The notes below the pieces were generated by a model that saw nothing but the letters and a program-made list of their open reading frames with translations, was not told the DNA's origin and ran no database searches. Source: an uncultured Variovorax sp. (GTDB taxonomy: Bacteria > Pseudomonadota > Gammaproteobacteria > Burkholderiales > Burkholderiaceae). From it: a DNA stretch of 8,447 nucleotides. Both the position numbers and the translations under genes were made by a program. Of the stretch, positions 1 through 6,743 are shown piece by piece. Positions within the stretch are counted from its first letter, which is position 1. Each line of letters begins with the position of its first letter. Location of the stretch: positions 1 to 8,447 of the forward strand of contig CAMLCW010000227.1 in the NCBI GenBank assembly GCA_946478645.1, written 5' to 3'.

Positions 1-774
1 ATCGGTGTGCCGGGCCCGGTCAACTTCGAGATCGGCCAGCTCGTGAACCCGCCGCTCATGCCGGCCTGGGACAGCTTCTCGATCCGCGATTACCTGCGCG
101 AAGACTATGCGGCACCGGTCTTCGTCGACAACGACGTGAACCTGATGGCACTCGGCGAACTCTGGCGGCGCAAGCGCTCGCTCAGCAACTTCCTCGTGAT
201 CAAGATCGGCACCGGCATCGGCTGCGGCATCGTGTGCCACGGCGAGGTGTACCGCGGCGCGGCCGGGTCCGCAGGCGACGTGGGCCACATCTGCGTCGAC
301 CAGGAAGGGCCGCGTTGCCATTGCGGCAATCTCGGCTGCGTCGAGGCGATGGCCGCCGGCCCCGCGATCACGCGCATGGCGGTGCAGGCGGCCGAGGCCG
401 GCGAAAGCGACCTGCTCGCCGGCTGCCTGCGCGAGCACGGCCGCATCGATGCGGTCGACGTCGGCCAGGCCAGCCGCGCCGGCGACACCGCGGCCAACGG
501 CATCATCCAGCGCGCCGGCAACCTGATCGGCCAGATGCTCGCGTCGGTCGTCAACTTCTTCAACCCGTCGCATGTGTTCATCGGCGGGGGCATCACGCGC
601 ATCGGGCCGCTGTTCCTCGCGGCTGTGCGGCAGAGCGTGTACCAGCGCTCGCTCGCACTGTCGACGCGGCATCTCGAGATCCAGTACACGCCGCTCGGCA
701 CGCAAGGCGGCCTGATCGGCGCCGGTGTGCTCGCGATGCACGAGACGTTGAAGGTTCGCGGAGTCGCGCCATGA
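1..774 (+). CDS. ROK-family sugar kinase or transcriptional regulator (5'-truncated)
   Basis: The reading frame is open from the first base, so this is the C-terminal 257 residues of a longer protein; the first in-frame GTG (7) is internal. ROK proteins are either sugar kinases or, with an N-terminal helix-turn-helix, sugar-responsive repressors (NagC/Mlc/XylR type). Visible ROK motifs, numbered within the fragment, are the VDNDVN segment (43-47) carrying the presumed catalytic Asp45, the phosphate-binding GTGIGCG (70-76), GDVGH (92-96) with zinc-ligand His96, and the CxCGxxGCxE zinc signature (C106, C108, C113, E115). The N-terminal DxGxT phosphate loop and any DNA-binding domain lie outside the window, so kinase and regulator cannot be separated. 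The usual GE-x-GH glutamate is Asp93 here, a conservative but functionally placed change. The stop overlaps the next gene's ATG as ATGA, suggesting translational coupling with the ABC transporter. Confidence 0.93.
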   Translation: MGVPGPVNFEIGQLVNPPLMPAWDSFSIRDYLREDYAAPVFVDNDVNLMALGELWRRKRSLSNFLVIKIGTGIGCGIVCHGEVYRGAAGSAGDVGHICVDQEGPRCHCGNLGCVEAMAAGPAITRMAVQAAEAGESDLLAGCLREHGRIDAVDVGQASRAGDTAANGIIQRAGNLIGQMLASVVNFFNPSHVFIGGGITRIGPLFLAAVRQSVYQRSLALSTRHLEIQYTPLGTQGGLIGAGVLAMHETLKVRGVAP

Positions 775-2309
775 CCGCCACGGACGCAACGAAAGGCAGC
801 GTCGCCGTCGAGTTCGACGGGGTGGTGAAGGCCTTCGGCCCGGTGCAGGTGCTGCACGGCGTGAGCTTCTCGCTCGCGCCCGGCAAGGTCTACGGCCTGC
901 TCGGCGAGAACGGCGCGGGCAAGTCCACGCTGATGAAGATCCTGTCGGGCTACGAAAGCCTCACCGGCGGCGTGCTGCGCATCAACGGCGAGCCGCAGCA
1001 GTTCGCCGGTTCGCGCGATGCCGAGGCGCTCGGCATCGTGCTGATCCACCAGGAGTTCAACCTCGCGGAAGACCTCAGCGTGGCGCAGAACATCTTCCTC
1101 GGCCATGAAAGGAAGAAGGGCCTCTTCCTCGACGATGCCGGCATGGAGCGCGAGGCCGCCGCTGCGCTCGCGGCCGTCGGCTTGGCCATCGATCCGCGCA
1201 CCAAGGTGCGCCGGCTCATCGTGGCCGAGAAGCAGCTCGTGGAGATCGCCAAGGCGATCGCGCGGCGCGCGCGGCTGCTCATCATGGACGAGCCGACCGC
1301 CACCCTCACGCCCGGCGAGACCGAGCGCCTCTTCAAGCTCATCGCGCAGCTGCGCGCCGACGGCGTGACCATCGTCTACATCTCGCACAAGCTCGACGAG
1401 GTCGAACGCGTGACCGACGAGGTGGTCGTGATGCGCGACGGCCGCTTCGTGGCGCAGGCGGCGACGGCCGAGGTCTCGCGCCAGCAGATGGCCAACCTGA
1501 TGGTCGGCCGCGAACTGGCCGACCTCTACCCGCCGCGCGACCCGGTGCTCACGCACAGCGCGCCGGCAATGCGCGTGCACGGCTTCAGCGTCCCCGGCTG
1601 GGCGCAGGACATCGGCTTCGAGGTCCGCGCCGGCGAGATCCTCGGCTTCGCGGGCCTGGTCGGCGCGGGCCGCACCGAACTGTTCGAAGGGCTGCTCGGC
1701 CTGCGGCCCGCGAGCGGCGAGGTCGAGATGCTCGGCCGCCCGGTGCCTCACGGCAGGGGCTGGCGCAATCCGCGCGACGCCGCGAAGCACGGCCTCACCT
1801 ACCTGAGCGAAGACCGCAAAGGCAAGGGGCTGCACGTGGATTTCGGCCTGCGCCAGAACCTCACGCTGATGGCGCTCGAGCGCTACGCAACGCCGTGGCT
1901 CAAACCGGACGCCGAGCGCGGCGCGCTCGCCGAAGCCGTGAAGGACTACGGCATCCGCACCGGCTCGCTCGACGTGCGCGCCTCGTCGCTCTCGGGCGGC
2001 AACCAGCAGAAGCTCGCGCTCGCCAAGGTGCTGCAGCCGAAACCGAAGGTGGTGGTGCTCGACGAGCCCACGCGCGGCGTCGACGTGGGCGCCAAGCGCG
2101 ACATCTATTTCCTGATCCAGCGACTTGCCCGCGAAGGGCTCGCGGTGATCGTCGTCTCGTCGGAGCTGATGGAGCTGATCGGCCTGTGCCACCGCGTCGC
2201 GGTGATGCGCGCGGGCCGTCTCGTCGCCACGCTCGACGCGGACCAACTGACAGAAGAGGAGCTCATCGCGCATGCCACCGGAACAGCAGACAACGCCGCC
2301 GCAGCCTGA
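771..2309 (+). CDS. Sugar ABC transporter ATP-binding protein, CUT2 family (RbsA/XylG/MglA-like)
   Basis: This 512-residue protein has two tandem nucleotide-binding domains and would power a periplasmic sugar importer from the cytoplasmic side. Domain 1 has Walker [10 protein letters not shown] (45-53, Lys51), Q-loop Gln94, Walker B LLIMDEP (Asp173, Glu174) and H-loop His206. Its signature is degenerate: LIVAEKQ at 149-155 instead of LSxGxxQ. Domain 2 has a Walker A-like GLVGAGRTE with Arg301 replacing the Lys, an intact signature LSGGNQQK (407-414), Walker B VVVLDEP (Asp431, Glu432) and Ser464 in place of the H-loop His. This asymmetry is typical of CUT2 ATPases, as is the length of about 500 residues. 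The start is the ATG overlapping the ROK stop, preceded by GGAG at 760-763 with a 7-nt spacer; an open extension upstream in this frame overlaps the ROK gene and is not real. The 3' end overlaps the permease by 38 nt. Confidence 0.96.
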   Translation: MTATDATKGSVAVEFDGVVKAFGPVQVLHGVSFSLAPGKVYGLLGENGAGKSTLMKILSGYESLTGGVLRINGEPQQFAGSRDAEALGIVLIHQEFNLAEDLSVAQNIFLGHERKKGLFLDDAGMEREAAAALAAVGLAIDPRTKVRRLIVAEKQLVEIAKAIARRARLLIMDEPTATLTPGETERLFKLIAQLRADGVTIVYISHKLDEVERVTDEVVVMRDGRFVAQAATAEVSRQQMANLMVGRELADLYPPRDPVLTHSAPAMRVHGFSVPGWAQDIGFEVRAGEILGFAGLVGAGRTELFEGLLGLRPASGEVEMLGRPVPHGRGWRNPRDAAKHGLTYLSEDRKGKGLHVDFGLRQNLTLMALERYATPWLKPDAERGALAEAVKDYGIRTGSLDVRASSLSGGNQQKLALAKVLQPKPKVVVLDEPTRGVDVGAKRDIYFLIQRLAREGLAVIVVSSELMELIGLCHRVAVMRAGRLVATLDADQLTEEELIAHATGTADNAAAA

Positions 2310-3297
2310 AGGCGGCCAGCACCGCGGCCAGGGCCGGCCGCGCTGGACCGAGCACCTGCACGGCCTCGGGCCGGTCATCGGCCTGGCGCTGCTGTGCATC
2401 GCGGGCACGCTGCTCAACAGCGACTTCGCCACCGTCGACAACGCGATGAACGTGCTCACGCGCACCGCCTTCATCGGCATCATCGCGGTGGGCATGTGCT
2501 TCGTGATCATCTCGGGCGGCATCGACCTGTCGGTCGGCTCGATGGCCGCGCTCATCGCGGGCAGCGTGATCATGTTCATCAACTGGGCCGGTCCGGCCTC
2601 GGGCTCGCCGCTGATGGCGGTGGTGATGGGCGCGGTGCTCGCGGTGGTGCTCGGCGCGCTGTTCGGACTGGCGCACGGCCTGCTGATCACCAAGGGGCGC
2701 ATCGAGCCCTTCATCGTGACGCTCGGCACCTTGGGCATCTTCCGCGCCTACCTCACCTTCTTTGCGGACGGCGGTGCGCTCACGCTCGACAACGATTTGT
2801 CCGACCTCTACGCGCCGGTCTACTACGCCAGCTTCGTGGGCGTGCCCGTGCCGGTGTGGGTGTTCGTGGCCGTGGCGATCGTCGGCGGCGTGATCCTCAA
2901 CCGCACGGCGTACGGACGCTACGTGCAGGCCATCGGTTCGAACGAACAGGTCGCGCGCTACGCGGCCGTCGACGTCGACCGCGTGAAGATCCTGACCTAC
3001 GTGCTGCTCGGCGTGTGCGTGGGCATCGCGACGCTGCTTTACGTGCCGCGCCTCGGCTCGGCCTCGCCCACCACGGGCCTGCTCTGGGAGCTCGAGGCGA
3101 TCGCCGCGGTGATCGTCGGCGGCACCGCGCTGAAAGGCGGCGCGGGCAGCATCACCGGCACCGTCGTGGGCGCGATCCTGCTCTCGGTCATCAGCAACAT
3201 CCTGAACCTCACGAGCATCATCAGTGTGTACCTCAACGCCGCGGTGCAAGGCTTCGTGATCATCATCGTCGCGTTCCTGCAAAGAGGGCGCCGCTGA
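2272..3297 (+). CDS. Sugar ABC transporter permease (RbsC/AraH family, BPD_transp_2)
   Basis: This 341-residue inner-membrane permease would form the translocation pore with the ATPase encoded just upstream. It has roughly 8-10 hydrophobic segments, the first near residues 33-48. It also has the characteristic [10 protein letters not shown] motif (81-90) of RbsC/XylH/AraH permeases and, near the C-terminal end, a [15 protein letters not shown] segment that is also typical of the family. The first ~24 residues are polar and rich in Pro, Gln and Gly and are probably a cytoplasmic extension. The chosen ATG has AGGAG at 2257-2261 with a 10-nt spacer, which favours it despite the 38-nt overlap with the ATPase. 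That overlap implies coupled translation and a fixed ATPase:permease ratio. The substrate is not determinable from this gene. Confidence 0.95.
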   Translation: MPPEQQTTPPQPEGGQHRGQGRPRWTEHLHGLGPVIGLALLCIAGTLLNSDFATVDNAMNVLTRTAFIGIIAVGMCFVIISGGIDLSVGSMAALIAGSVIMFINWAGPASGSPLMAVVMGAVLAVVLGALFGLAHGLLITKGRIEPFIVTLGTLGIFRAYLTFFADGGALTLDNDLSDLYAPVYYASFVGVPVPVWVFVAVAIVGGVILNRTAYGRYVQAIGSNEQVARYAAVDVDRVKILTYVLLGVCVGIATLLYVPRLGSASPTTGLLWELEAIAAVIVGGTALKGGAGSITGTVVGAILLSVISNILNLTSIISVYLNAAVQGFVIIIVAFLQRGRR

Positions 3298-3360
3298 TCC
3301 GCGCTTCTTCTTTTCCTTTTTTCCCCGTTCCTTTCCACCCACCAAGAGGAGACATCCAGC
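3298..3360 (+). promoter_or_regulatory. Pyrimidine-tract leader and ribosome binding site of the binding-protein gene
   Basis: This 63-nt gap separates the permease stop from the binding-protein ATG. It holds an uninterrupted 23-nt C/T run (3304-3326), one G, then nine more pyrimidines (3328-3336), strikingly T-rich for this genome. AAGAGGAG follows at 3344-3351, nine nt before the ATG, the strongest Shine-Dalgarno sequence in the window. Unstructured U/C-rich leaders can recruit ribosomal protein S1, and C-rich untranslated RNA can load Rho. Either role would fit unequal expression of permease and binding protein, which is needed in excess. The function is inferred; the composition and RBS are seen directly. 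Confidence 0.6.
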
Positions 3361-4323
3361 ATGACGACTTTCACCCGACGCATCGCACTCACGGCGGTTG
3401 CCGCTGCCGCGTTCGCCAGCCAGCCCGCGCTCGCCGCCGAGAAGGTCAACCTCGGCGTTTCGATTCCCGCGGCCACGCACAGCTTCATGGGCGGCATCAA
3501 CTACTGGGCCAACCAGGCGAAGAAGGACCTCGAGAAGCAGCACAAGGACCTGAAGATCACGATCAAGACCGCGGCCAACGCGCCCGAGCAGGCCAACCAG
3601 CTGCAAGACCTCTCGACCGTCACCAAGATCAATGCGCTGGTCGTGTTTCCGTTCGAGTCGGCCGCGCTGACCAAGCCGGTGGCGCAGGTCAAGGCCAAGG
3701 GCGCCTACGTGACGGTGGTCGACCGCGGCCTGACCGACACGAGCGCGCAGGATGCGTACGTGGCCGGCGACAACACCGCCTTCGGCCGCATCCCGGCCGA
3801 GTACATCGTCAAGCAGCTCGGCGGCAAGGGCAATGTGGTGGCGCTGCGCGGCATCGCGACCACGCTCGACAACGAGCGCATGGACGCCTTCAACGCGGTG
3901 CTCAAGAACCATCCCGACATCAAGCTGCTCGACGCCAAGTACGCCAACTGGAACCGCGACGATGCCTTCAAGGTCACGCAGGACTACCTCACGCGCTTCA
4001 AGCAGATCGACGCGATCTGGGCCGCCGACGACGACATGGCCGTGGGCGTGCTCAAGGCCATCGAGCAGGCCAAGCGCGACGACATCAAGATCGTGTTCGG
4101 CGGCGCGGGCGCCAAGGGCATGGTCAAGACCATCATGGACGGCAAGGACAAGCGCATCGGCGCCGACGTGAGCTACTCGCCCAAGTTCATCTACGACGCG
4201 ATCAAGCTCACGGCCGAAGCGCGCCTGAAGGGTGAGAAGCTGCCCGCGACGACGATCATTCCGTCGGTGCTGATCACCAAGGAAAACGCGAAGGACTTCT
4301 ACCACCCGAATTCGCCGTTCTGA
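3361..4323 (+). CDS. Periplasmic sugar-binding protein of an ABC transporter (RbsB-like, Peripla_BP_4)
   Basis: This 320-residue secreted protein would capture the sugar and deliver it to the permease/ATPase pair upstream. The N-terminus is a signal peptide: positive TRR at 5-7, a hydrophobic Ala/Val/Leu stretch, and an ALA-A-E cleavage region around residues 23-27. The mature part follows the type-I periplasmic-binding fold seen in RbsB-like proteins. It begins KVNLGVSIP, with VDRGL (Asp121-Arg122), NERMDAF (Arg173), YANWNRDD (194-201) and WAADDDMAVG (from Trp220). By eye alignment to RbsB, the ribose ligands Asp89/Arg90 and Arg141 have counterparts. The Asn190 position is Asp, and the Asp215 position falls in a glycine-rich IVFGGAG segment (Gly248). 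The ligand is therefore likely not ribose itself. There is no lipobox cysteine, so it is a soluble periplasmic protein. The ATG is fixed by the strong AAGAGGAG nine nt upstream and by the signal peptide. Confidence 0.95.
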   Translation: MTTFTRRIALTAVAAAAFASQPALAAEKVNLGVSIPAATHSFMGGINYWANQAKKDLEKQHKDLKITIKTAANAPEQANQLQDLSTVTKINALVVFPFESAALTKPVAQVKAKGAYVTVVDRGLTDTSAQDAYVAGDNTAFGRIPAEYIVKQLGGKGNVVALRGIATTLDNERMDAFNAVLKNHPDIKLLDAKYANWNRDDAFKVTQDYLTRFKQIDAIWAADDDMAVGVLKAIEQAKRDDIKIVFGGAGAKGMVKTIMDGKDKRIGADVSYSPKFIYDAIKLTAEARLKGEKLPATTIIPSVLITKENAKDFYHPNSPF

Positions 4324-4328
4324 ATGCC

Positions 4329-4346
4329 ATCGGCCCGGTGGCCGAT
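4329..4346 (+). promoter_or_regulatory. Stem-loop directly after the binding-protein stop codon
   Basis: A perfect 7-bp inverted repeat, ATCGGCC and GGCCGAT, flanks a 4-nt CGGT loop five nt after the stop codon. No U-run follows (the next bases are CGCTTCACG), so it is not a classical intrinsic terminator. It could protect the 3' end of the transporter mRNA from exonucleases, as intercistronic hairpins do in other transporter operons. That role is inferred from position only. Confidence 0.5.
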
Positions 4347-4355
4347 CGCTTCACG

Positions 4356-4376
4356 CCCTCTCCCCCAGGGAGAGGG
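4356..4376. repeat. Palindromic intergenic repeat, copy 1
   Basis: A perfect 9-bp inverted repeat, CCCTCTCCC and GGGAGAGGG, is separated by the 3-nt loop CCA. It lies between the binding-protein and dehydrogenase genes, nine nt after the previous stem-loop. It is followed by GGTAAAGCC, closely resembling the bases after copy 2 (GGCGAAGCC), so the similarity extends beyond the palindrome. It resembles the short GC-rich REP-like palindromes scattered through many beta- and gammaproteobacterial genomes; that comparison is from general knowledge. No transposase is nearby. It could act as an mRNA stem-loop of high stability. Confidence 0.72.
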
Positions 4377-4410
4377 GTAAAGCCAAAGCCAGCAACATCC
4401 GAGAAGATTG

Positions 4411-5574
4411 ATGAGCGAGACCCCCCTTCGCAAGCTCCGCGCCGCCATGGTCGGCGGCGGCCGCGACGCCTTCATCGGCGCCGTGCACCGCAAGGCCATG
4501 GCGCTCGACGGCCAGATCGCGCTCGTCGCGGGCGCGCTGTCGTCCAGCCCCGAGAAGGCGCGCGCGTCGGGCGTCGACCTCGGCCTCGCCGACGACCGCA
4601 ACCACGGCGACTGGCGGGCGCTGCTGGCCGACGAGCTTGCGCGGCCCGCGCACGAGCGCATCGACTTCGTCTCGATCGTCACGCCCAACCACGTCCACTA
4701 TCCGGTCGCGCAGGCCTTCGTCGAGGCCGGCTTCCATGTGGTGTGCGACAAGCCGCTCGTGCACACGCGCGCGCAGGCCGATGCGCTGGTCGCGAGCGTT
4801 GCGAAGCAGGGCACCGTCTTCGGCGTGACCTACAACTACACCGGCTATCCCATGGTGCGCCAGGCGCGCGAGATGGTGCGCTCGGGCCAGCTCGGCGAAC
4901 TGCGCAAGATCGTCGTCGAATACAACCAGGGCTGGCTCGCGAGCCAGCTCGAAGGCAGCGGCAACAAGCAGGCCGACTGGCGCACCGACCCCGCGCGCAG
5001 CGGCGCCGCAGGGGCCATCGGCGACATCGGCTCGCATGCCGAGAACCTCGTGTCCAGCATCACCGGCCTCGAGATCGAAAGCCTCTGCGCCGACCTCGGC
5101 GCACTGGTGCCGGGCCGCATGCTCGACGACGACGGCAGCCTGCTGCTGCGCTTCCGGGGCGGCGCGCGCGGCGTGCTGATCGCCTCGCAGATCAACACCG
5201 GCCTCGAGAACGACCTGCGCCTGCGCATCTCGGGCACGCTCGGCACGCTCGAATGGCGCCAGGAGCAGCCGAGCCAGCTCGTGCACCTGCCGCACGACGG
5301 ACCGAAGCGCATCCTCACGCGCGGCGCGCCCTGGCTCTGCGCATCGGCACAGCGCGCGAGCCGGCTGCCGGCCGGCCATCCCGAAGGCTTCATCGAGGCT
5401 TTCGCCAACATCTACGCCGGCGTGGCGGCCGATATCCGTGCGCGCATCGCCGGCCAGCCTGCCGATGCGCTCGCCGCCGACTATCCGCGCGTGGAAGACG
5501 GTGCACGCGGCGTGCGCTTCATCGAGCGCACGGTGGCGTCGGCGGCCAGCGACGCGAAATGGACCGCCTGGTAG
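4411..5574 (+). CDS. Gfo/Idh/MocA-family NAD(P)-dependent oxidoreductase
   Basis: This 387-residue cytoplasmic dehydrogenase probably oxidises a sugar, polyol or sugar derivative with NAD(P)+. It starts with a Rossmann dinucleotide motif of the variant form [14 protein letters not shown] (about 15-28). This is followed by [12 protein letters not shown] (about 90-101) and CDKPL, with Asp113-Lys114-Pro115 matching the family's EKP motif. Asp205 and His209 lie in GDIGSHA. Lys114, Asp205 and His209 match the catalytic Lys/Asp/His arrangement known from inositol dehydrogenase-like members. The length is typical for the family. I chose ATG 4411; an in-frame TTG lies one codon earlier. The ribosome binding site is weak (GAGAAG at 4401-4406, 4-nt spacer). 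Its place behind a CUT2 transporter suggests it acts on the imported compound, but the 87-nt gap with two stem-loops leaves room for separate expression levels. The substrate is unknown. Confidence 0.94.
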   Translation: MSETPLRKLRAAMVGGGRDAFIGAVHRKAMALDGQIALVAGALSSSPEKARASGVDLGLADDRNHGDWRALLADELARPAHERIDFVSIVTPNHVHYPVAQAFVEAGFHVVCDKPLVHTRAQADALVASVAKQGTVFGVTYNYTGYPMVRQAREMVRSGQLGELRKIVVEYNQGWLASQLEGSGNKQADWRTDPARSGAAGAIGDIGSHAENLVSSITGLEIESLCADLGALVPGRMLDDDGSLLLRFRGGARGVLIASQINTGLENDLRLRISGTLGTLEWRQEQPSQLVHLPHDGPKRILTRGAPWLCASAQRASRLPAGHPEGFIEAFANIYAGVAADIRARIAGQPADALAADYPRVEDGARGVRFIERTVASAASDAKWTAW

Positions 5575-5596
5575 CGGCTGCAGGCAGCGGCGGCAA

Positions 5597-5661
5597 GTAG
5601 GCGCCGGCCCACACCGCATCGCGGCCGAGCATCGGCGGCAGGACCGCCCGGCGGCGCCTAC
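5597..5661. repeat. 10-bp inverted repeat in the spacer before the exonuclease gene
   Basis: GTAGGCGCCG (5597-5606) is the exact reverse complement of CGGCGCCTAC (5652-5661), with a 45-nt spacer. The spacer itself contains a smaller hairpin, GCCGA-GCA-TCGGC (5624-5636). Together these fill most of the 98-nt gap between the sugar operon and the repair operon and end 11 nt before the exonuclease ATG. It may be a structured 5' leader or a terminator-like structure for the upstream operon, or chance in GC-rich DNA. I see no convincing -35/-10 pair in the gap. Confidence 0.4.
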
Positions 5662-5672
5662 CATGGCGTGCC

Positions 5673-6743
5673 ATGCCCGCTGCAGAAGATCTCGTCGTCG
5701 CCCGGCCCGAGGGCTTGTACTGCCCGCCCGGCGATTTCTACATCGACCCCTGGCGGCCGGTGGCGCGCGCCGTCATCACGCATGCGCATTCGGACCATGC
5801 GCGCATCGGCCATGCGCACTACCTGGCCCACACCGACAGCGCCGGCACGCTGCGCACGCGGCTCGGGGCGGACATCGCATTGCAGACGCTGCCGTACGGC
5901 GAGGCCATCGTGCACCACGGGGTGCGCGTCTCGCTGCATCCCGCAGGCCACGTGCTCGGCTCGGCGCAGGTGCGGCTCGAACACGGCGGGCGCGTGTGGG
6001 TGGCGTCGGGCGACTACAAGACCGAACCCGACGGGACCTGCACGCCCTTCGAGCCCGTGCCTTGCGACACCTTCATCACCGAGTCGACCTTCGGCCTGCC
6101 GATCTATCGCTGGCCCACGCAGGCGGCACTGTTCGCCGAGATCGACGCCTGGTGGCGCAGCAATGCCGAAGCCGGGCGCGCGTCGGTGCTCTTCTGCTAT
6201 GCCTTCGGCAAGGCGCAGCGCATCCTGCACGGCGTGGACGCGTCGATCGGGCCGATCGTGGTGCACGGGGCCGTCGAGCCGCTCAACGCGGTGTACCGCG
6301 CGGCCGGCGTGGCGCTGCCCGCGACCCTGCGCGTCACCGACCCGGGCGTGGATGCGGCGCTGCTGAAGCGCGCGCTCGTGCTCGCGCCACCGTCGGCGCA
6401 GGGCACGCCGTGGATGAAGCGCTTCGGCCAGCATGCCGATGCGTTCGCGAGCGGCTGGATGCAACTGCGCGGCACGCGGCGGCGGCGCGGCGTGGACCGC
6501 GGCTTCGTGATGTCCGACCATGCCGACTGGCCTGGCCTGCAGCAGGCGATCGCGGGCACGGGTGCCGGGCGCGTCTTCGTCACGCACGGCAGCGTGCAGG
6601 TGATGGTGCGCTGGCTGCGCGAGAACGGGCTCGATGCGCAGGGCTTCAAGACCGAATACGGCGACGAGGACGATCAGGACGCCTCCGCTGCCGCCGGCCC
6701 CCATCCCGGCCTTCCCCCGGAGGGGGAAGGGGCGAAGCCATGA
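5673..6743 (+). CDS. Ligase-associated DNA-repair exonuclease (metallo-beta-lactamase fold)
   Basis: This 356-residue protein is a metallo-beta-lactamase-fold nuclease of the kind encoded next to bacterial ATP-dependent ligases, where the Pseudomonas putida counterpart was studied as a manganese-dependent DNA nuclease. Metal-binding motifs are visible: HAHSDH (37-42), His93 in PAGHVLGSA, Asp114 in SGDYKTE, His283 in MSDHADW and His305 in VTHGS. TESTFG around Glu137 is also typical. The N-terminal GLYCPPGDFYIDPWRPV block matches this family as I know it. The ATG at 5673 has no recognisable Shine-Dalgarno sequence, and no other in-frame start lies just upstream. The last 15 residues (342-356, Pro/Gly-rich) are encoded by a palindromic repeat and are probably not part of the conserved fold. 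The stop overlaps the ligase ATG as ATGA. It is thought to process DNA ends before ligation in damage repair. Confidence 0.94.
   Translation: MPAAEDLVVARPEGLYCPPGDFYIDPWRPVARAVITHAHSDHARIGHAHYLAHTDSAGTLRTRLGADIALQTLPYGEAIVHHGVRVSLHPAGHVLGSAQVRLEHGGRVWVASGDYKTEPDGTCTPFEPVPCDTFITESTFGLPIYRWPTQAALFAEIDAWWRSNAEAGRASVLFCYAFGKAQRILHGVDASIGPIVVHGAVEPLNAVYRAAGVALPATLRVTDPGVDAALLKRALVLAPPSAQGTPWMKRFGQHADAFASGWMQLRGTRRRRGVDRGFVMSDHADWPGLQQAIAGTGAGRVFVTHGSVQVMVRWLRENGLDAQGFKTEYGDEDDQDASAAAGPHPGLPPEGEGAKP
6710..6730. repeat. Palindromic repeat, copy 2, inside the exonuclease/ligase junction
   Basis: CCTTCCCCC and GGGGGAAGG form a perfect 9-bp inverted repeat with loop GGA. It lies wholly inside the 3' end of the exonuclease frame, ending nine nt before the ligase ATG. 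It is followed by GGCGAAGCC, similar to the bases after copy 1. The right arm plus the following GG is a purine run (6721-6732) that is the only plausible Shine-Dalgarno region for the ligase. Folding of the stem would hide it. Confidence 0.72.

Noticed and set aside
234..770. Upstream extension of the ABC ATPase frame into the ROK gene
   Set aside because: The extension is Arg-rich with no domain, and the ATG at 771 has a ribosome binding site and matches the family N-terminus.
105..2738. Very long open frame on the - strand over the ROK, ATPase and permease genes, and a similar one at 2263-4305
   Set aside because: These mirror the codon structure of the + strand genes in GC-rich DNA. Their translations are low-complexity His/Arg/Asp/Ala-rich with no recognisable domain, while the + strand frames carry full family motifs.
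3361..3440. Tat (twin-arginine) signal on the binding protein
   Set aside because: TRRIALT has two arginines but lacks the Phe-Leu-Lys pattern after them. An ordinary Sec signal peptide explains the sequence better.
4356..4380. Copy 1 palindrome as an intrinsic terminator
   Set aside because: The right arm is followed by GGTAA rather than a run of T, so a Rho-independent terminator is not supported. It is better described as a repeat or stem-loop.
4408..4410. TTG one codon before the dehydrogenase ATG as start
   Set aside because: ATG is the stronger start codon and keeps a slightly better distance from the weak GAGAAG; the difference is one residue.
5438..6739. Upstream extension of the ligase frame over the exonuclease gene, giving an apparent 985-residue protein
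   Set aside because: The extension is Arg/Ala-rich shadow sequence in a different frame from the exonuclease. The ligase family N-terminus begins exactly at the ATG at 6740.
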